DNA of 64,000 nt from a virus. A program made the translations under genes and the position numbers. The DNA lies in IMG/VR virus record IMGVR_UViG_3300024520_000049, positions 124,001 to 188,000 of that record; one strand, 5' to 3'. The notes under the pieces are model-generated. The model was not told the origin of the DNA, searched no databases, and saw only the letters and a program-made list of their open reading frames with translations. Positions 15,520 through 23,343 of the stretch are shown piece after piece; position 1 is the first letter of the stretch; each line of letters opens with the position of its first letter.

Positions 15520-16016
15520 GCAAGGATCACTGCTTAAACCCGACAGTATCTACCTGCTGGTGGTGTGGAGGAGAAAAGAATGAGGTCATCCTCACAGGCG
15601 CCGCTGGTGAGAAGATGGCTAAGTCTATGGGCTTTAAGGACGGGAAAATGCCCATGAACACCATCATGGATATGGACCCTTGCGACAAATGCCTGGGCCA
15701 CCAGGAGCTCGGGGTAATGTTTGTGTCCGTAAAGGAAGATGACCTCGAGAAGTACGCTGAAGCTCAGTCGTACAACAAGGGGCTGGATCCAAACAACCGA
15801 CACCATCAGAACCTGTATAAGCGGGTCATTCCAGAGCGGACAGGCCCAATGTGCGTACTCACTGAAGAGGGTGCTCGCAAGCTCCCCATCGAGCCTCCCG
15901 AAATGCTTGAAGGGATCATCAAAAAGCGCTGCTGTATGGTTCCAGAGAGCGTATACGAAGCGTTCGGATTCCCTAACGAAGACATCAACAACCTGGAGGA
16001 CGACGATGAAATATGA
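15510..16016 (+). CDS. phage-type zinc-binding hypothetical protein, 168 aa
   Basis: CWWCGG (residues 16-21) and DPCDKC (about 55-60) form a zinc site, a layout I recall from many tailed-phage hypotheticals of unknown function. The ATG at 15510 overlaps the upstream gene, with GGTGGAGG as ribosome site. The acidic tail (EDINNLEDDDEI) overlaps the next start. Confidence 0.7.
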   Translation: MRLSKDHCLNPTVSTCWWCGGEKNEVILTGAAGEKMAKSMGFKDGKMPMNTIMDMDPCDKCLGHQELGVMFVSVKEDDLEKYAEAQSYNKGLDPNNRHHQNLYKRVIPERTGPMCVLTEEGARKLPIEPPEMLEGIIKKRCCMVPESVYEAFGFPNEDINNLEDDDEI

Positions 16017-16593
16017 GTGCACCGAGGAGCTGTTTAACAAGGCTGTGGAAGCACACCAGATGATTGTTATCAGGGATGAAGGCCTTAGTCGACACCTCCG
16101 GTTTAAGAAGCCGGAAACAACCGACATGTACTTCGACCTCATTACTTGGCGTGGGCATCTTTGCTACACTGGGGACATGGGAACGTATGTGTTTACGCGT
16201 GTCGATGACATGTTCAAGTTCTTCAGAGGCGATCGCATCAATCCCGGCTACTGGGAAGAGAAGTGCATCGCCAGCCAAACCCGCATGAGAGGCAACGGGA
16301 TCAAGGCGTTTGATGTCGACACGTTCAATGACACAGTGCGTGAGTACATCAAGAATTACTGGGAACTGGATGTCGTCCCCGAGGACCTGCAGGCGGAGCT
16401 GGATCGTGAGGTACTTTGCCATCACGAGAATGAGTACGAGGCTTATCAAGCCGCGCACAACTTCAGCTTCAAAGAGTACAACTTCTACGACTGCGAAGGC
16501 CTCTGCGGGTGGATTTACACCTACCACTTCATCTGGTGCTTGCGGGCGTTGGTGTGGGGTATCAACCAGTACGACAAATCGAAGGAGGACTGA
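16006..16593 (+). CDS. conserved phage/prophage hypothetical protein, 195 aa
   Basis: The central FDLITWRGHLCYTGDMGTYVF and VDDMFKFFRG segment shapes (about residues 41-70) match a widespread phage and prophage family of unknown function. Starts inside the previous gene (ATG 16006) after GGAGGACGACG; ends in a TGATG overlap with the first mini-ORF. Confidence 0.75.
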   Translation: MKYECTEELFNKAVEAHQMIVIRDEGLSRHLRFKKPETTDMYFDLITWRGHLCYTGDMGTYVFTRVDDMFKFFRGDRINPGYWEEKCIASQTRMRGNGIKAFDVDTFNDTVREYIKNYWELDVVPEDLQAELDREVLCHHENEYEAYQAAHNFSFKEYNFYDCEGLCGWIYTYHFIWCLRALVWGINQYDKSKED

Positions 16594-16790
16594 TGCGGGG
16601 CGTATCATCTGCGCTTGCAGACAGGGACGGGGTGATGGCGGCAGTAATTCAAAATCACCCGAAACTCAACAAAATCCATGTGGCTGAATCCTACGCACAG
16701 CTTAGGCTCCAGCCGGATTTCACCTTCCGCATTATCATTGAGAGCATGGACCGACAACTGTTGGAGGATACTAATGCCGCGTCTGGGTAG
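16593..16790 (+). CDS. mini-ORF array member (cluster 1), 65 aa
   Basis: First member. Starts MRGVSSALAD, ends DRQLLEDTNAASG. GAAGGAGG at 16581-16588 lies in the codons of the preceding gene's last residues (KEED). The open frame back to 16509 is not used. Confidence 0.6.
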   Translation: MRGVSSALADRDGVMAAVIQNHPKLNKIHVAESYAQLRLQPDFTFRIIIESMDRQLLEDTNAASG

Positions 16791-17013
16791 GCCGGTCAAA
16801 GATGCTGCCTCTGCCCGGTGTTTATGCAGGAATCTCGGCAGTAGTAACGATAACCCGTTCCTTACCTCCAAGATTTGGCGCGGGTCCTGGTTCGGCCTTA
16901 AGCGCGCTATCATACGCGCCACCAATCCCGACTGGGCGCTGGACAACCAACTAGTGGAGGATTTTAGGGATGCGAAGACAGGTTCAGTGTTCCCTCAGAA
17001 CGGGCGCCGTTAA
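16774..17013 (+). CDS. mini-ORF array member (cluster 1), 79 aa
   Basis: ATG at 16774 follows TTGGAGGATACTA. The motif DNQLVEDFRDAK is followed by an extra 11 residues, as if the original stop had been lost; the next member starts inside this tail. Confidence 0.55.
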   Translation: MPRLGRPVKDAASARCLCRNLGSSNDNPFLTSKIWRGSWFGLKRAIIRATNPDWALDNQLVEDFRDAKTGSVFPQNGRR

Positions 17014-17218
17014 AAACGAAGTTATCTGGGAGGTGCGGGAGATGCTTGCCTCCAACATACAAGCGGCAATATGGCGTGGCGTGAGGGGAGGACGATACAA
17101 GGCCCAAAAGGTATGGAAGGAAATGGTGTACAATCCGTACACCGAAGCAGAATCTGAGTTGTGGCGACACGTCACAAGACCATTGATGGACGACATAAAA
17201 GAGGACTCTTATGAGTGA
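16970..17218 (+). CDS. mini-ORF array member (cluster 1), 82 aa
   Basis: Longer than average. Lys/Arg- and Trp-rich middle, ends LMDDIKEDSYE. GTGGAGGA in the previous member's VED codons is its ribosome site. Confidence 0.55.
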   Translation: MRRQVQCSLRTGAVKNEVIWEVREMLASNIQAAIWRGVRGGRYKAQKVWKEMVYNPYTEAESELWRHVTRPLMDDIKEDSYE

Positions 17219-17747
17219 AAAAGACGAAGTAGTTGAGAAGTTGAAGCAGTCACAGCTGCTGCCGGAAGTACTGGTAGTGCCAGAAGAGCACCGGGCGATG
17301 GTAGATGAGCTGGAGGAGAACCTCCACGTCAGCGCACTCGCAGTCAAGCTGGCGAACAAGGATCACTACCACCGTCACAATGATTTCTGGAACTATCTGC
17401 GTGAGCAGGTGTTTCCCGAGTCGACGATGACTACCACCACATACGTAGACGGCAAGGTCTTCCTCCGCCGACCAAGCTACGAGGAGCTCGAGCGGGAGGT
17501 GCGGCTGCTTAAGAAGATGTTTGTAAAGGATCAGAAGTATTCCTTAGCCGCAGAGATGCGTGATATGGAGAAGCTTGTGAGCGATGTGCAGGATCTGATC
17601 CAGACAGAGCCAGGGGTGCTCGTCGAGGCGCACCTCACGCTGAAGACCATGATTCAAGATGTGAGTCGTGAGATGGCGAAAAAGCACGGGTTTCAGTGGG
17701 ACGGGCCAGCCGGGGAGGAGCCTGGCGGTGGAGAGCAGCCGTCTTGA
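17211..17747 (+). CDS. coiled-coil protein with UVR-like motif, 178 aa
   Basis: Not an array member by length. Residues about 86-118 (YEELEREVRLLKKMF...YSLAAEMRDMEKL) resemble the UVR motif of UvrB/ClpATPase adaptors, a helical hairpin for protein binding. N-terminal 60 residues acidic and helical; C-terminus Gly/Glu-rich. Its start overlaps the preceding member by 8 bases. Confidence 0.65.
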   Translation: MSEKDEVVEKLKQSQLLPEVLVVPEEHRAMVDELEENLHVSALAVKLANKDHYHRHNDFWNYLREQVFPESTMTTTTYVDGKVFLRRPSYEELEREVRLLKKMFVKDQKYSLAAEMRDMEKLVSDVQDLIQTEPGVLVEAHLTLKTMIQDVSREMAKKHGFQWDGPAGEEPGGGEQPS

Positions 17748-17922
17748 GCTGCAGCTCCGTTCAAGGCCGTGGCTGAATGCCGAGCTGGCCTTGCCGGAGA
17801 ACGGACAAGCAAAGCGACTCCTGATGGAGGCGCATTTAGGAATGCAGCATCATCTGAGGACAGTGGTGCACCCGGTAGAAGATCAGATGACAGCTGAGCA
17901 CGGGCATGAGATCCTCGATTAG
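17728..17922 (+). CDS. mini-ORF array member (cluster 1, divergent), 64 aa
   Basis: GTG at 17728 after GGGGAGGAG. Leu-rich first half (SSRLELQLRSRPWLNAELAL), ends VEDQMTAEHGHEILD, where the VEDQ matches the motif seen before QLEED in cluster 4. Confidence 0.45.
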   Translation: MESSRLELQLRSRPWLNAELALPENGQAKRLLMEAHLGMQHHLRTVVHPVEDQMTAEHGHEILD

Positions 17923-17932
17923 GGAGAAAGAA

Positions 17933-18163
17933 ATGGCGAAGAAAAAGACGGTAGCGCGGCTCTCAGAGATTCCTCTGGGCGGCCTGTTTGTACACGTGGC
18001 ACCCTATATCAAAGTGTCCAAAACTATGGGCTTGCCGGTTATTGCCACAGGCCGAGACGATGCTGTGACTAAGCGGAAGTTCAAAGCTAATCAGGAGGTG
18101 GAGCTTCCGAAGGCGCTTAAGATCACCGGCAAGCAGGGCTCCATGGTAAATGTTCAGTGGTGA
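17933..18163 (+). CDS. small basic beta-rich protein, 76 aa
   Basis: MAKKKTVARLSEIPLGGLFV..., Lys-rich with alternating hydrophobics, ending KITGKQGSMVNVQW. Not of the array type. AGGGAGAAAG precedes the ATG at 17933; the open frame back to 17906 is not needed. Confidence 0.6.
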   Translation: MAKKKTVARLSEIPLGGLFVHVAPYIKVSKTMGLPVIATGRDDAVTKRKFKANQEVELPKALKITGKQGSMVNVQW

Positions 18164-18381
18164 GCGTCAAAGACCGATTTCCGGACAACACGACGTTGGC
18201 GGATTTCGTGGATGTACGGATTGCGCATGAAGCACTGGAGCAGCTCTCCCGCGCATATGCTCACCCAGAGGGGGGCCCATGGGGGGTCCCTCTTCACGTA
18301 GCAACACCCATAATGGAGCAGCTGGCCAATGAAACTTGTCGAGCGCAACTTATCTCGTACGTCGGACTCGGAGTTCAGTAG
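18160..18381 (+). CDS. mini-ORF array member (cluster 1), 73 aa
   Basis: GTG start overlapping the upstream TGA. Begins VSVKDRFPD, matching the MISVK start of cluster 5. The MEQLANE motif sits at residues 51-57 with an 18-residue read-on tail. Confidence 0.5.
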   Translation: MSVKDRFPDNTTLADFVDVRIAHEALEQLSRAYAHPEGGPWGVPLHVATPIMEQLANETCRAQLISYVGLGVQ

Positions 18382-18547
18382 TGCCCGCGACCTTTCATGG
18401 GACGCGGTTGTCGACGCGACCTCTGAGGCGGCCTGGGATCTGATGGGGGATTTGTATTATGCGGGCCACCCATCCTGGCCCAACGACCCAGTGATGTGGG
18501 TTCGCGAAGAGGTGGATCTAAACGTCTGGGACGACCATAACAATTAA
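18329..18547 (+). CDS. mini-ORF array member (cluster 1), 72 aa
   Basis: Starts MKLVERNL inside the tail of the previous member and ends LNVWDDHNN. Trp/Asp-rich second half. Confidence 0.5.
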   Translation: MKLVERNLSRTSDSEFSSARDLSWDAVVDATSEAAWDLMGDLYYAGHPSWPNDPVMWVREEVDLNVWDDHNN

Positions 18548-18557
18548 GGAGGCGCAA

Positions 18558-18749
18558 ATGCGCTTATGTAACAACATCGTAGACGTGCTGCACGATCTTT
18601 CACATGTGAGCGCCGGCCACACAATAACGGAGCTTTACGTGGATCATGACGCTTCCCAACCCGTCATGGCTTTGTGGGAGAGCGGGCTGATGCAGCTATC
18701 TGATGAGCTCATTACTACTACTCGGGACACGATTCGTGAGGCTCGGTAA
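18558..18749 (+). CDS. mini-ORF array member (cluster 1), 63 aa
   Basis: MRLCNNIVDVLHDL start, preceded by TAAGGAGGCG. Ends LSDELITTTRDTIREAR; the usual EED is not visible. Confidence 0.5.
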   Translation: MRLCNNIVDVLHDLSHVSAGHTITELYVDHDASQPVMALWESGLMQLSDELITTTRDTIREAR

Positions 18750-19011
18750 CAAAGTTCACCGTTTCGTGTCAGAGATAAGCCACGCGTTCCGCAACAACAT
18801 GCAGCCCACCCACGCGCATGCTGCGGTGGGTAAAGTCGCAGAAATCGCCCATCAAGTACGCGCGGAAATTCTACCCCGGAAGCGTATAATGTTAACCTTC
18901 GCAGAGGATGATTTTCTATATGAGTACGATCTCACGAGCCACAGCACGTTTGAACGAACTTGGCGTGAAAAAGGCCGAGGAACTATGGAGCTACCCAGTA
19001 ATGAAGCTTGA
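18736..19011 (+). CDS. mini-ORF array member with extended tail, 91 aa
   Basis: GTG at 18736 gives MRLGNKVHRFVSEI. The expected end motif appears as LTFAEDD near residue 57, with GAGGATGA as ribosome site of the next gene, and the frame then reads on another 30 residues. Confidence 0.4.
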   Translation: MRLGNKVHRFVSEISHAFRNNMQPTHAHAAVGKVAEIAHQVRAEILPRKRIMLTFAEDDFLYEYDLTSHSTFERTWREKGRGTMELPSNEA

Positions 19012-19480
19012 AACAATACTTGGCCGGCCGGTCAACGACTTCCTGATGCGTCTGGCGCTCGGTCTGCCGGCGCCTTGGGAGACGTCTAGAGAGTTCTGGG
19101 ACCCCGAGCCTTTTGGGCTTCATATGCAGATGACCAAAGGCGGGATGAAGCTAGCCCTCCAGCCCATGCCGCTGACGACGCTTACTAAAGCGGCGTTTGG
19201 TGCGACCTGGGAGCGGTCACTCAGGGCGCTCCTGGCAACCAGTGCGGACGCTCCGCCAACACTGGTGGTTCAGTTCAGCCCCGAGATCCGCACTGTAACT
19301 GCGAAGATTGTGTTCAACATATCCGGCCAGTCAGATCAGGTGATTGATGTGACCGAACAGTATGCTGCGCACGGATGGAGCGGATCAGAGTGGTATCTAA
19401 CCTACAACCCAGAGGAGGACGAGGGTGCCAAAGAAGACGACGGAGCCCACGACGGAGGAGCTGAAGCTTCGACTCCGTGA
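18920..19480 (+). CDS. hypothetical protein, 186 aa
   Basis: Unrecognised. Begins MSTISRATARLNELGVKKAEELW (start ATG 18920, with GAGGATGA upstream); mixed alpha/beta middle with PTLVVQFSPEIRTVTAKIVFNI; acidic tail. The last 56 bases overlap the next small ORF. Confidence 0.6.
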   Translation: MSTISRATARLNELGVKKAEELWSYPVMKLETILGRPVNDFLMRLALGLPAPWETSREFWDPEPFGLHMQMTKGGMKLALQPMPLTTLTKAAFGATWERSLRALLATSADAPPTLVVQFSPEIRTVTAKIVFNISGQSDQVIDVTEQYAAHGWSGSEWYLTYNPEEDEGAKEDDGAHDGGAEASTP

Positions 19481-19583
19481 CCTGTATCTGGCTGTGCAGT
19501 CAGGTAAAGGCCTATACACCCAAAAAGCGCTGGCGCGGGCGACGCTTGTCCGTGCCGGCTTAATGCCAAAGGAGGAATCATGA
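19425..19583 (+). CDS. small basic protein, 52 aa
   Basis: GTG start after AGAGGAGGACGA inside the upstream gene. MPKKTTEPTTEELKLRLRDLYLAV... is a Lys/Arg-rich helical peptide; its KEES end encodes the GGAGG of the next gene and the stop overlaps as ATGA. Confidence 0.5.
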   Translation: MPKKTTEPTTEELKLRLRDLYLAVQSGKGLYTQKALARATLVRAGLMPKEES

Positions 19584-20536
19584 GACCTTGCGAACATTGC
19601 GGTGAGCCACTGGAGGAGGGGAGTCATACTAGCAAGAAGTGTCATAAAGAGTGCGCGCGGGAGAGGAAGAACGACCTTCGGCGTGCTAGACGTAGCGACC
19701 CAGAGAAGCGGGAGAGGGAGCTCGCCCGACGACGCATCGCCAACCTAACACCCGAGCAGCGGGAGAGGAAGAACGCCAGGCAACGCATCGCCAACATGAC
19801 CCCCGAGCAGCGGGAGAGGAAGAACGCTCATCATCGCGCCCGGCGCGCCAACCTCACCCCAGAGCAGAGGGAGAGCAAGAATGCCCTCACCCGTGTCGCC
19901 AATATGACACCAGAGCAGCGGGAGAGGACCCGTGTCGCCAACCTCACCCCAGAGCAGCTGGAGAAGAAGAGAGCCCACAACCGCGTCGCCAACATGACGC
20001 CAGAGCAGGTGGAGAAGAGGAACGCCCGCAAACGCATCGCCAACATGCCGCCAGAGCAGCGAGAGAGGAAGAACGCCCGCAAACGCATCGCCAACATGCC
20101 GCCAGAGCAGAGGGAGAGGACGAGGGCACGCGCCCGTGTCGCCAACATGACACCAGAGCAGCTGGAGAAGAAGAGAGCCCGCAACGCCAACCCAACCTCA
20201 GAGCAGCGGGAGAAGAAGAACGCCCGCGCCCGTGTCGCCAACATGACACCAGAGCAGCAGGAGAAGGAGAGAGCTCGTCGTCGGCAGCGCATCGCCAACC
20301 TCACCCCAGAGCAGCGAGAGAGGAAGAACGCCCTCACCCGCATCGCCAACATGACGCCAGAGCAGGTGGAGAAGAGGAACGCTAGCAAACGCGTCGCCAA
20401 CCGAACACCCGAGCAGCGGGAGAAGCAGAGGGCCAGCAACTGCAAATGCCGAGCTAACCGGCAACAAACAAACGAGTACTTTGAGATTCTTGGCCTCATT
20501 GAGGCTCTTCCAGACCTAATCAACGAAACAATATAA
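19580..20536 (+). CDS. TPEQ-repeat protein 1 with N-terminal zinc finger
   Basis: A 318-residue protein. MRPCEHCGEPLEEG...CHKEC (C-x2-C ... H-x3-C) is a zinc finger in the first 30 residues. Residues about 45-280 are 16-17-residue units of the form RIANMTPEQxExKNARx, about 15 copies, highly charged and helical. The last 30 residues (QQTNEYFEILGLIEALPDLINETI in parts) are a shared C-terminal cap. The repeats resemble TPEQR-type repeats seen in unrelated bacterial and eukaryotic proteins; function unknown. First of four tandem paralogues. Confidence 0.8.
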   Translation: MRPCEHCGEPLEEGSHTSKKCHKECARERKNDLRRARRSDPEKRERELARRRIANLTPEQRERKNARQRIANMTPEQRERKNAHHRARRANLTPEQRESKNALTRVANMTPEQRERTRVANLTPEQLEKKRAHNRVANMTPEQVEKRNARKRIANMPPEQRERKNARKRIANMPPEQRERTRARARVANMTPEQLEKKRARNANPTSEQREKKNARARVANMTPEQQEKERARRRQRIANLTPEQRERKNALTRIANMTPEQVEKRNASKRVANRTPEQREKQRASNCKCRANRQQTNEYFEILGLIEALPDLINETI

Positions 20537-20545
20537 GGAGGAATC

Positions 20546-21220
20546 ATGAGACCTTGTAAGCATTGCGGCGAGCCTCTGGAAGAGGGGAGCTGCCACCGGA
20601 CGAAGTATCATAAAGAGTGCGCGCGAGAGAGGAGGAGGGCCCGCTCCCGCATCGCCAACATGACACCAGAGCAGGTGGAGAAGAAGAGGGTCGGGAACCG
20701 CATCGCCAACTTCACCCCTGAGCAGCGGGAGAAGATCAACGCCCGCCGCCGGCGCGCCAATCTCACCCCAGAGCAGTGGGAGGCGGAGAATTCCAGGCAG
20801 GCCCGCAACCGCGCCAACATGACCCCAGAGCAGCGGGCGAAGCGGAACGCCTACCAACGCGGACGGCGAGCCAACCGCACACCAGAGCAGCGAGAGGAGT
20901 GGAACGCCTACAAACGCCAACACACCGCCAACCTCACCCCAGAGCAGCGGGAGAGCAAGAACGCCCGCTCCCGCATCGCCAACATGACACCAGAGCAGGT
21001 GGAGAAGCAGAGGGCCGGGAACCGCCGCGCCAATCTCACCCCAGAGCAGTGGGAGAAGCGGTTGGCCCCCCAACGCGTCGCCAACATGACACCAGAGCAG
21101 GTGGCGGAGAGGAGGGCCTGCCAAAGTGCCCGCCAACGCGAACAACAACAAACAAACGAATACTTCGAGATTCTTGGCCTCATTGAGGCCCTTCCAGATC
21201 TAATCAACGAAACAGTATAA
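20546..21220 (+). CDS. TPEQ-repeat protein 2 with N-terminal zinc finger
   Basis: A 224-residue paralogue with the same finger (CKHCGEPLEEGS ... YHKEC), about ten repeat units and the same C-terminal cap. Several units carry longer spacers (for example AYQRGRRANRTPEQ), so copy number and unit length both vary. TAAGGAGG precedes the ATG; the junction sequence is repeated at each paralogue. Confidence 0.8.
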   Translation: MRPCKHCGEPLEEGSCHRTKYHKECARERRRARSRIANMTPEQVEKKRVGNRIANFTPEQREKINARRRRANLTPEQWEAENSRQARNRANMTPEQRAKRNAYQRGRRANRTPEQREEWNAYKRQHTANLTPEQRESKNARSRIANMTPEQVEKQRAGNRRANLTPEQWEKRLAPQRVANMTPEQVAERRACQSARQREQQQTNEYFEILGLIEALPDLINETV

Positions 21221-21229
21221 GGAGGAATC

Positions 21230-21889
21230 ATGAGACCCTGTAAGCATTGCGGCGAGCCTTTGGAGGAGGGGCGTGGCTACCGCGCGCAATATCATAAGGA
21301 GTGTCAGCGCGAGAGGAGGAGCCGCCACCACCGCATCGCCAACCTCACCCCCGAGCAGCGGGAGAAGCGGAACGCTAAACAGCGCATTGCCAACATGACC
21401 CCAGATCAGGTGGAGAAGCAGAGGGCCTATGATCGCGGACGACGCCAAACCCGCACCCCAGAGCAGGTGGAGAAGGACAGAGACCGCTGCCGCATCGCCA
21501 ACATGACCCCAGAGCAGGTGGATAAGCGGAACACCCGCCACCGCGACAACATGACACCAGAGCAGCGGGAGAGGAAGAACGCCCGCTACCGCGTCGCCAA
21601 CCTCACCCCAGAGCAGCGGGAGAAGGAGAGAGCCCGCAAACGCATCGCCAACCTCACCCCAGAGCAGCTAGAGAAGAACAGAGCCCGCGCCCGTCGCGCC
21701 AACATGACCCCAGAGCAGGTGGAGAGGGTAAGGGCCCAGGCCCGTCGCGCCAACATGACCCCAGAGCAGGTGGAGAGGAGGAGAGCCTACGCCCAGGACC
21801 TCCGCCACGAACAGCAACAAACAAACGAGTACTTTGAGATTCTTGGCCTCATTGAGGCCCTTCCAGATCTAATCAACGAAACAGTATAA
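21230..21889 (+). CDS. TPEQ-repeat protein 3 with N-terminal zinc finger
   Basis: A 219-residue paralogue: finger CKHCGEPLEEGR ... YHKEC, about eleven units, same cap. The last two units are nearly identical (RARRANMTPEQVERVRA / RRANMTPEQVERRRA), a sign of recent unit duplication. Confidence 0.8.
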   Translation: MRPCKHCGEPLEEGRGYRAQYHKECQRERRSRHHRIANLTPEQREKRNAKQRIANMTPDQVEKQRAYDRGRRQTRTPEQVEKDRDRCRIANMTPEQVDKRNTRHRDNMTPEQRERKNARYRVANLTPEQREKERARKRIANLTPEQLEKNRARARRANMTPEQVERVRAQARRANMTPEQVERRRAYAQDLRHEQQQTNEYFEILGLIEALPDLINETV

Positions 21890-21898
21890 GGAGGAATC

Positions 21899-22093
21899 AT
21901 GAACCCAGAACAACGCAGAAAGATCAACATGCGGCAGCGCCGCGCTCATCTCATCAATCGCTGCAGCGATAGCGACCTCACCCCAGAACAACAAAAGGAG
22001 AAGAACGACCGTAAACACGCTCACCGCCTCGCCAACATGACCCCGTCGCACCTGGAGAGGATCAGAGCCTGGGATCGCCGCCACGGCCAATAG
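21899..22093 (+). CDS. truncated TPEQ-repeat paralogue, 64 aa
   Basis: Keeps the TAAGGAGGAATC-ATG junction and two or three degenerate units (DLTPEQQKEKN, NMTPSHLERI) but has lost both the zinc finger and the C-terminal cap. Either a decayed copy or a minimal version. Confidence 0.55.
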   Translation: MNPEQRRKINMRQRRAHLINRCSDSDLTPEQQKEKNDRKHAHRLANMTPSHLERIRAWDRRHGQ

Positions 22094-22161
22094 GCCCACG
22101 AAGAAGACAGTCTTACAACGAAACGATAAAAACGACACGAAACGAACAAGGAATAAGAAAA

Positions 22162-22866
22162 ATGACTATCTCCGCAGAAAACAACGAAGAAAACAACGAA
22201 CCCAAGCAGCAGAAAATCGAGCTGACAGACGAACAGTGCAAGAAGATCCTCGCCAGGGCCATCGCCCGTATGAAGGCAATGTCAGGCGACTGGAAATCCA
22301 TCTCCGAGGACTTTGTTGAGCTCATCGACGGCCGTACTGACGGTAGGGATTACATCCGCAGCCGCCTCCCCGGCCTTTCGCTACATAGCCTAAACCTCTT
22401 TGAGAAGGTAGGTCGAGGAAGCTTGGACCCCCGCCTCGGCCCCAGCGCGATGATCCACAAGCCCCACATGCTGCGGAACCTCTCAATCGCTGACCAGCTT
22501 AAGACTCTTGACGAGAAGCTGTCTCTTGCGATACTCGGCGTCGATCCCGGCAACTTCCGGCTGGTGCGCTGGTCAGATGAGCTTTCGTTAAGCCAACGCA
22601 AGCAGCTGGTAAGCCACTCGGCGCTCCGGACGGTAGCAGAGCAGATCCTGTACCTGGAGGCTCTCCGCACCAACCGCCGCTTGAAGAGCGCAGACAAAGA
22701 GACAGCTGATTATTTCGTGAAGCCTAACGGCGTCGTGGTCTTCACAACGAAGAAAGAGGAGCATGAATGGGAACCAGAGGACCTGCTGCAGCTGGCGACT
22801 AACGCCGTGAAGCGTGCCAGGGAGTGGGACAACAAGAGGAAGGGCAAAGGTACGTCAAAGCCGTGA
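22162..22866 (+). CDS. hypothetical helical protein, 234 aa
   Basis: Unrecognised, polar N-terminus (about 15 residues), then mainly helical. AAGGAA precedes the ATG. Its end overlaps GTG 22863 of the next array member. Confidence 0.65.
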   Translation: MTISAENNEENNEPKQQKIELTDEQCKKILARAIARMKAMSGDWKSISEDFVELIDGRTDGRDYIRSRLPGLSLHSLNLFEKVGRGSLDPRLGPSAMIHKPHMLRNLSIADQLKTLDEKLSLAILGVDPGNFRLVRWSDELSLSQRKQLVSHSALRTVAEQILYLEALRTNRRLKSADKETADYFVKPNGVVVFTTKKEEHEWEPEDLLQLATNAVKRAREWDNKRKGKGTSKP

Positions 22867-23042
22867 AGCTCGGCTCAGTGAGGGTCATCGTATACCTCAA
22901 CCCGTTCGCTACCGTGAAGAGTCAAGTGTTCAAACAGCCTTGGGAGAAGGCGAACTACACTCTTCGGCAGCTGAACGTGGGTGTGAGGAACGTACGGAAT
23001 CACGTCCACGCCGAAGTGTACAGGGCGCGGGCGGGCATATGA
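22863..23042 (+). CDS. mini-ORF array member (cluster 2), 59 aa
   Basis: GTG start giving MKLGSVRVIVYL; the open frame upstream to 22824 overlaps a real gene. QLNVGVRNVRNHVHAEVYRARAGI end lacks the EED motif. Confidence 0.5.
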   Translation: MKLGSVRVIVYLNPFATVKSQVFKQPWEKANYTLRQLNVGVRNVRNHVHAEVYRARAGI

Positions 23043-23227
23043 AATCCGTTAAACAAATCATAAAGCACAACAGACTAGGCGTGGCCCATAAGGTACTGTA
23101 CGGCTCAGGCAAGTACACACAGGTCCGTGGGCGCATGCTGCTAGGGCAGCCATTGGGCATGTTTGGCCGCATGCTCATGCTTGTAGACCACCAAATAGAA
23201 GAAGACCTAGGAGGAAGGAGAAGATGA
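23039..23227 (+). CDS. mini-ORF array member (cluster 2), 62 aa
   Basis: MKSVKQIIKHNRL start, DHQIEEDLGGRRR end. The GGAGGAAGGAG coding for the last residues is the ribosome site of the next ORF. Confidence 0.6.
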   Translation: MKSVKQIIKHNRLGVAHKVLYGSGKYTQVRGRMLLGQPLGMFGRMLMLVDHQIEEDLGGRRR

Positions 23228-23343
23228 AGATCAAGAAGGCACAACCCCGCGTCTGGGGTGTGCTTACGGACGCGGGTGGCAGAACGCCTGCGACAAGCGA
23301 CAACAAGAACCACACGAGTAAGGAAGAAGACGAAAATGACTGA
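23224..23343 (+). CDS. short mini-ORF, 39 aa
   Basis: MKIKKAQPRVWGVL start like the array but only 39 codons, ending SKEEDEND. Its GAAGAAGACGAAA leads directly into the DUF6745 start, so it may act mainly as a leader ORF. Confidence 0.45.
   Translation: MKIKKAQPRVWGVLTDAGGRTPATSDNKNHTSKEEDEND

Larger units (their letters stand above)
19580..22093 (+). repeat. coding tandem repeats of about 48-51 bp
   Basis: Roughly 38 units with the core (ATC/GTC)GCCAACATGAC(A/C)CCAGAGCAG across four ORFs, plus gene-sized tandem duplication of the finger, cap and junction. The region gives long antisense open frames that are only shadows. Confidence 0.85.

Noticed and set aside
19831-20547. 238-codon minus-strand open frame, and similar ones at 20516-21151 and 20908-21231
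   Set aside because: Shadows of the TPEQ coding repeats; they vanish outside the repeat and have no ribosome site.
23258-23335. Longer N-terminus for the DUF6745 gene
   Set aside because: This stretch codes for the short ORF 23224-23343 in another frame and has no ribosome site.
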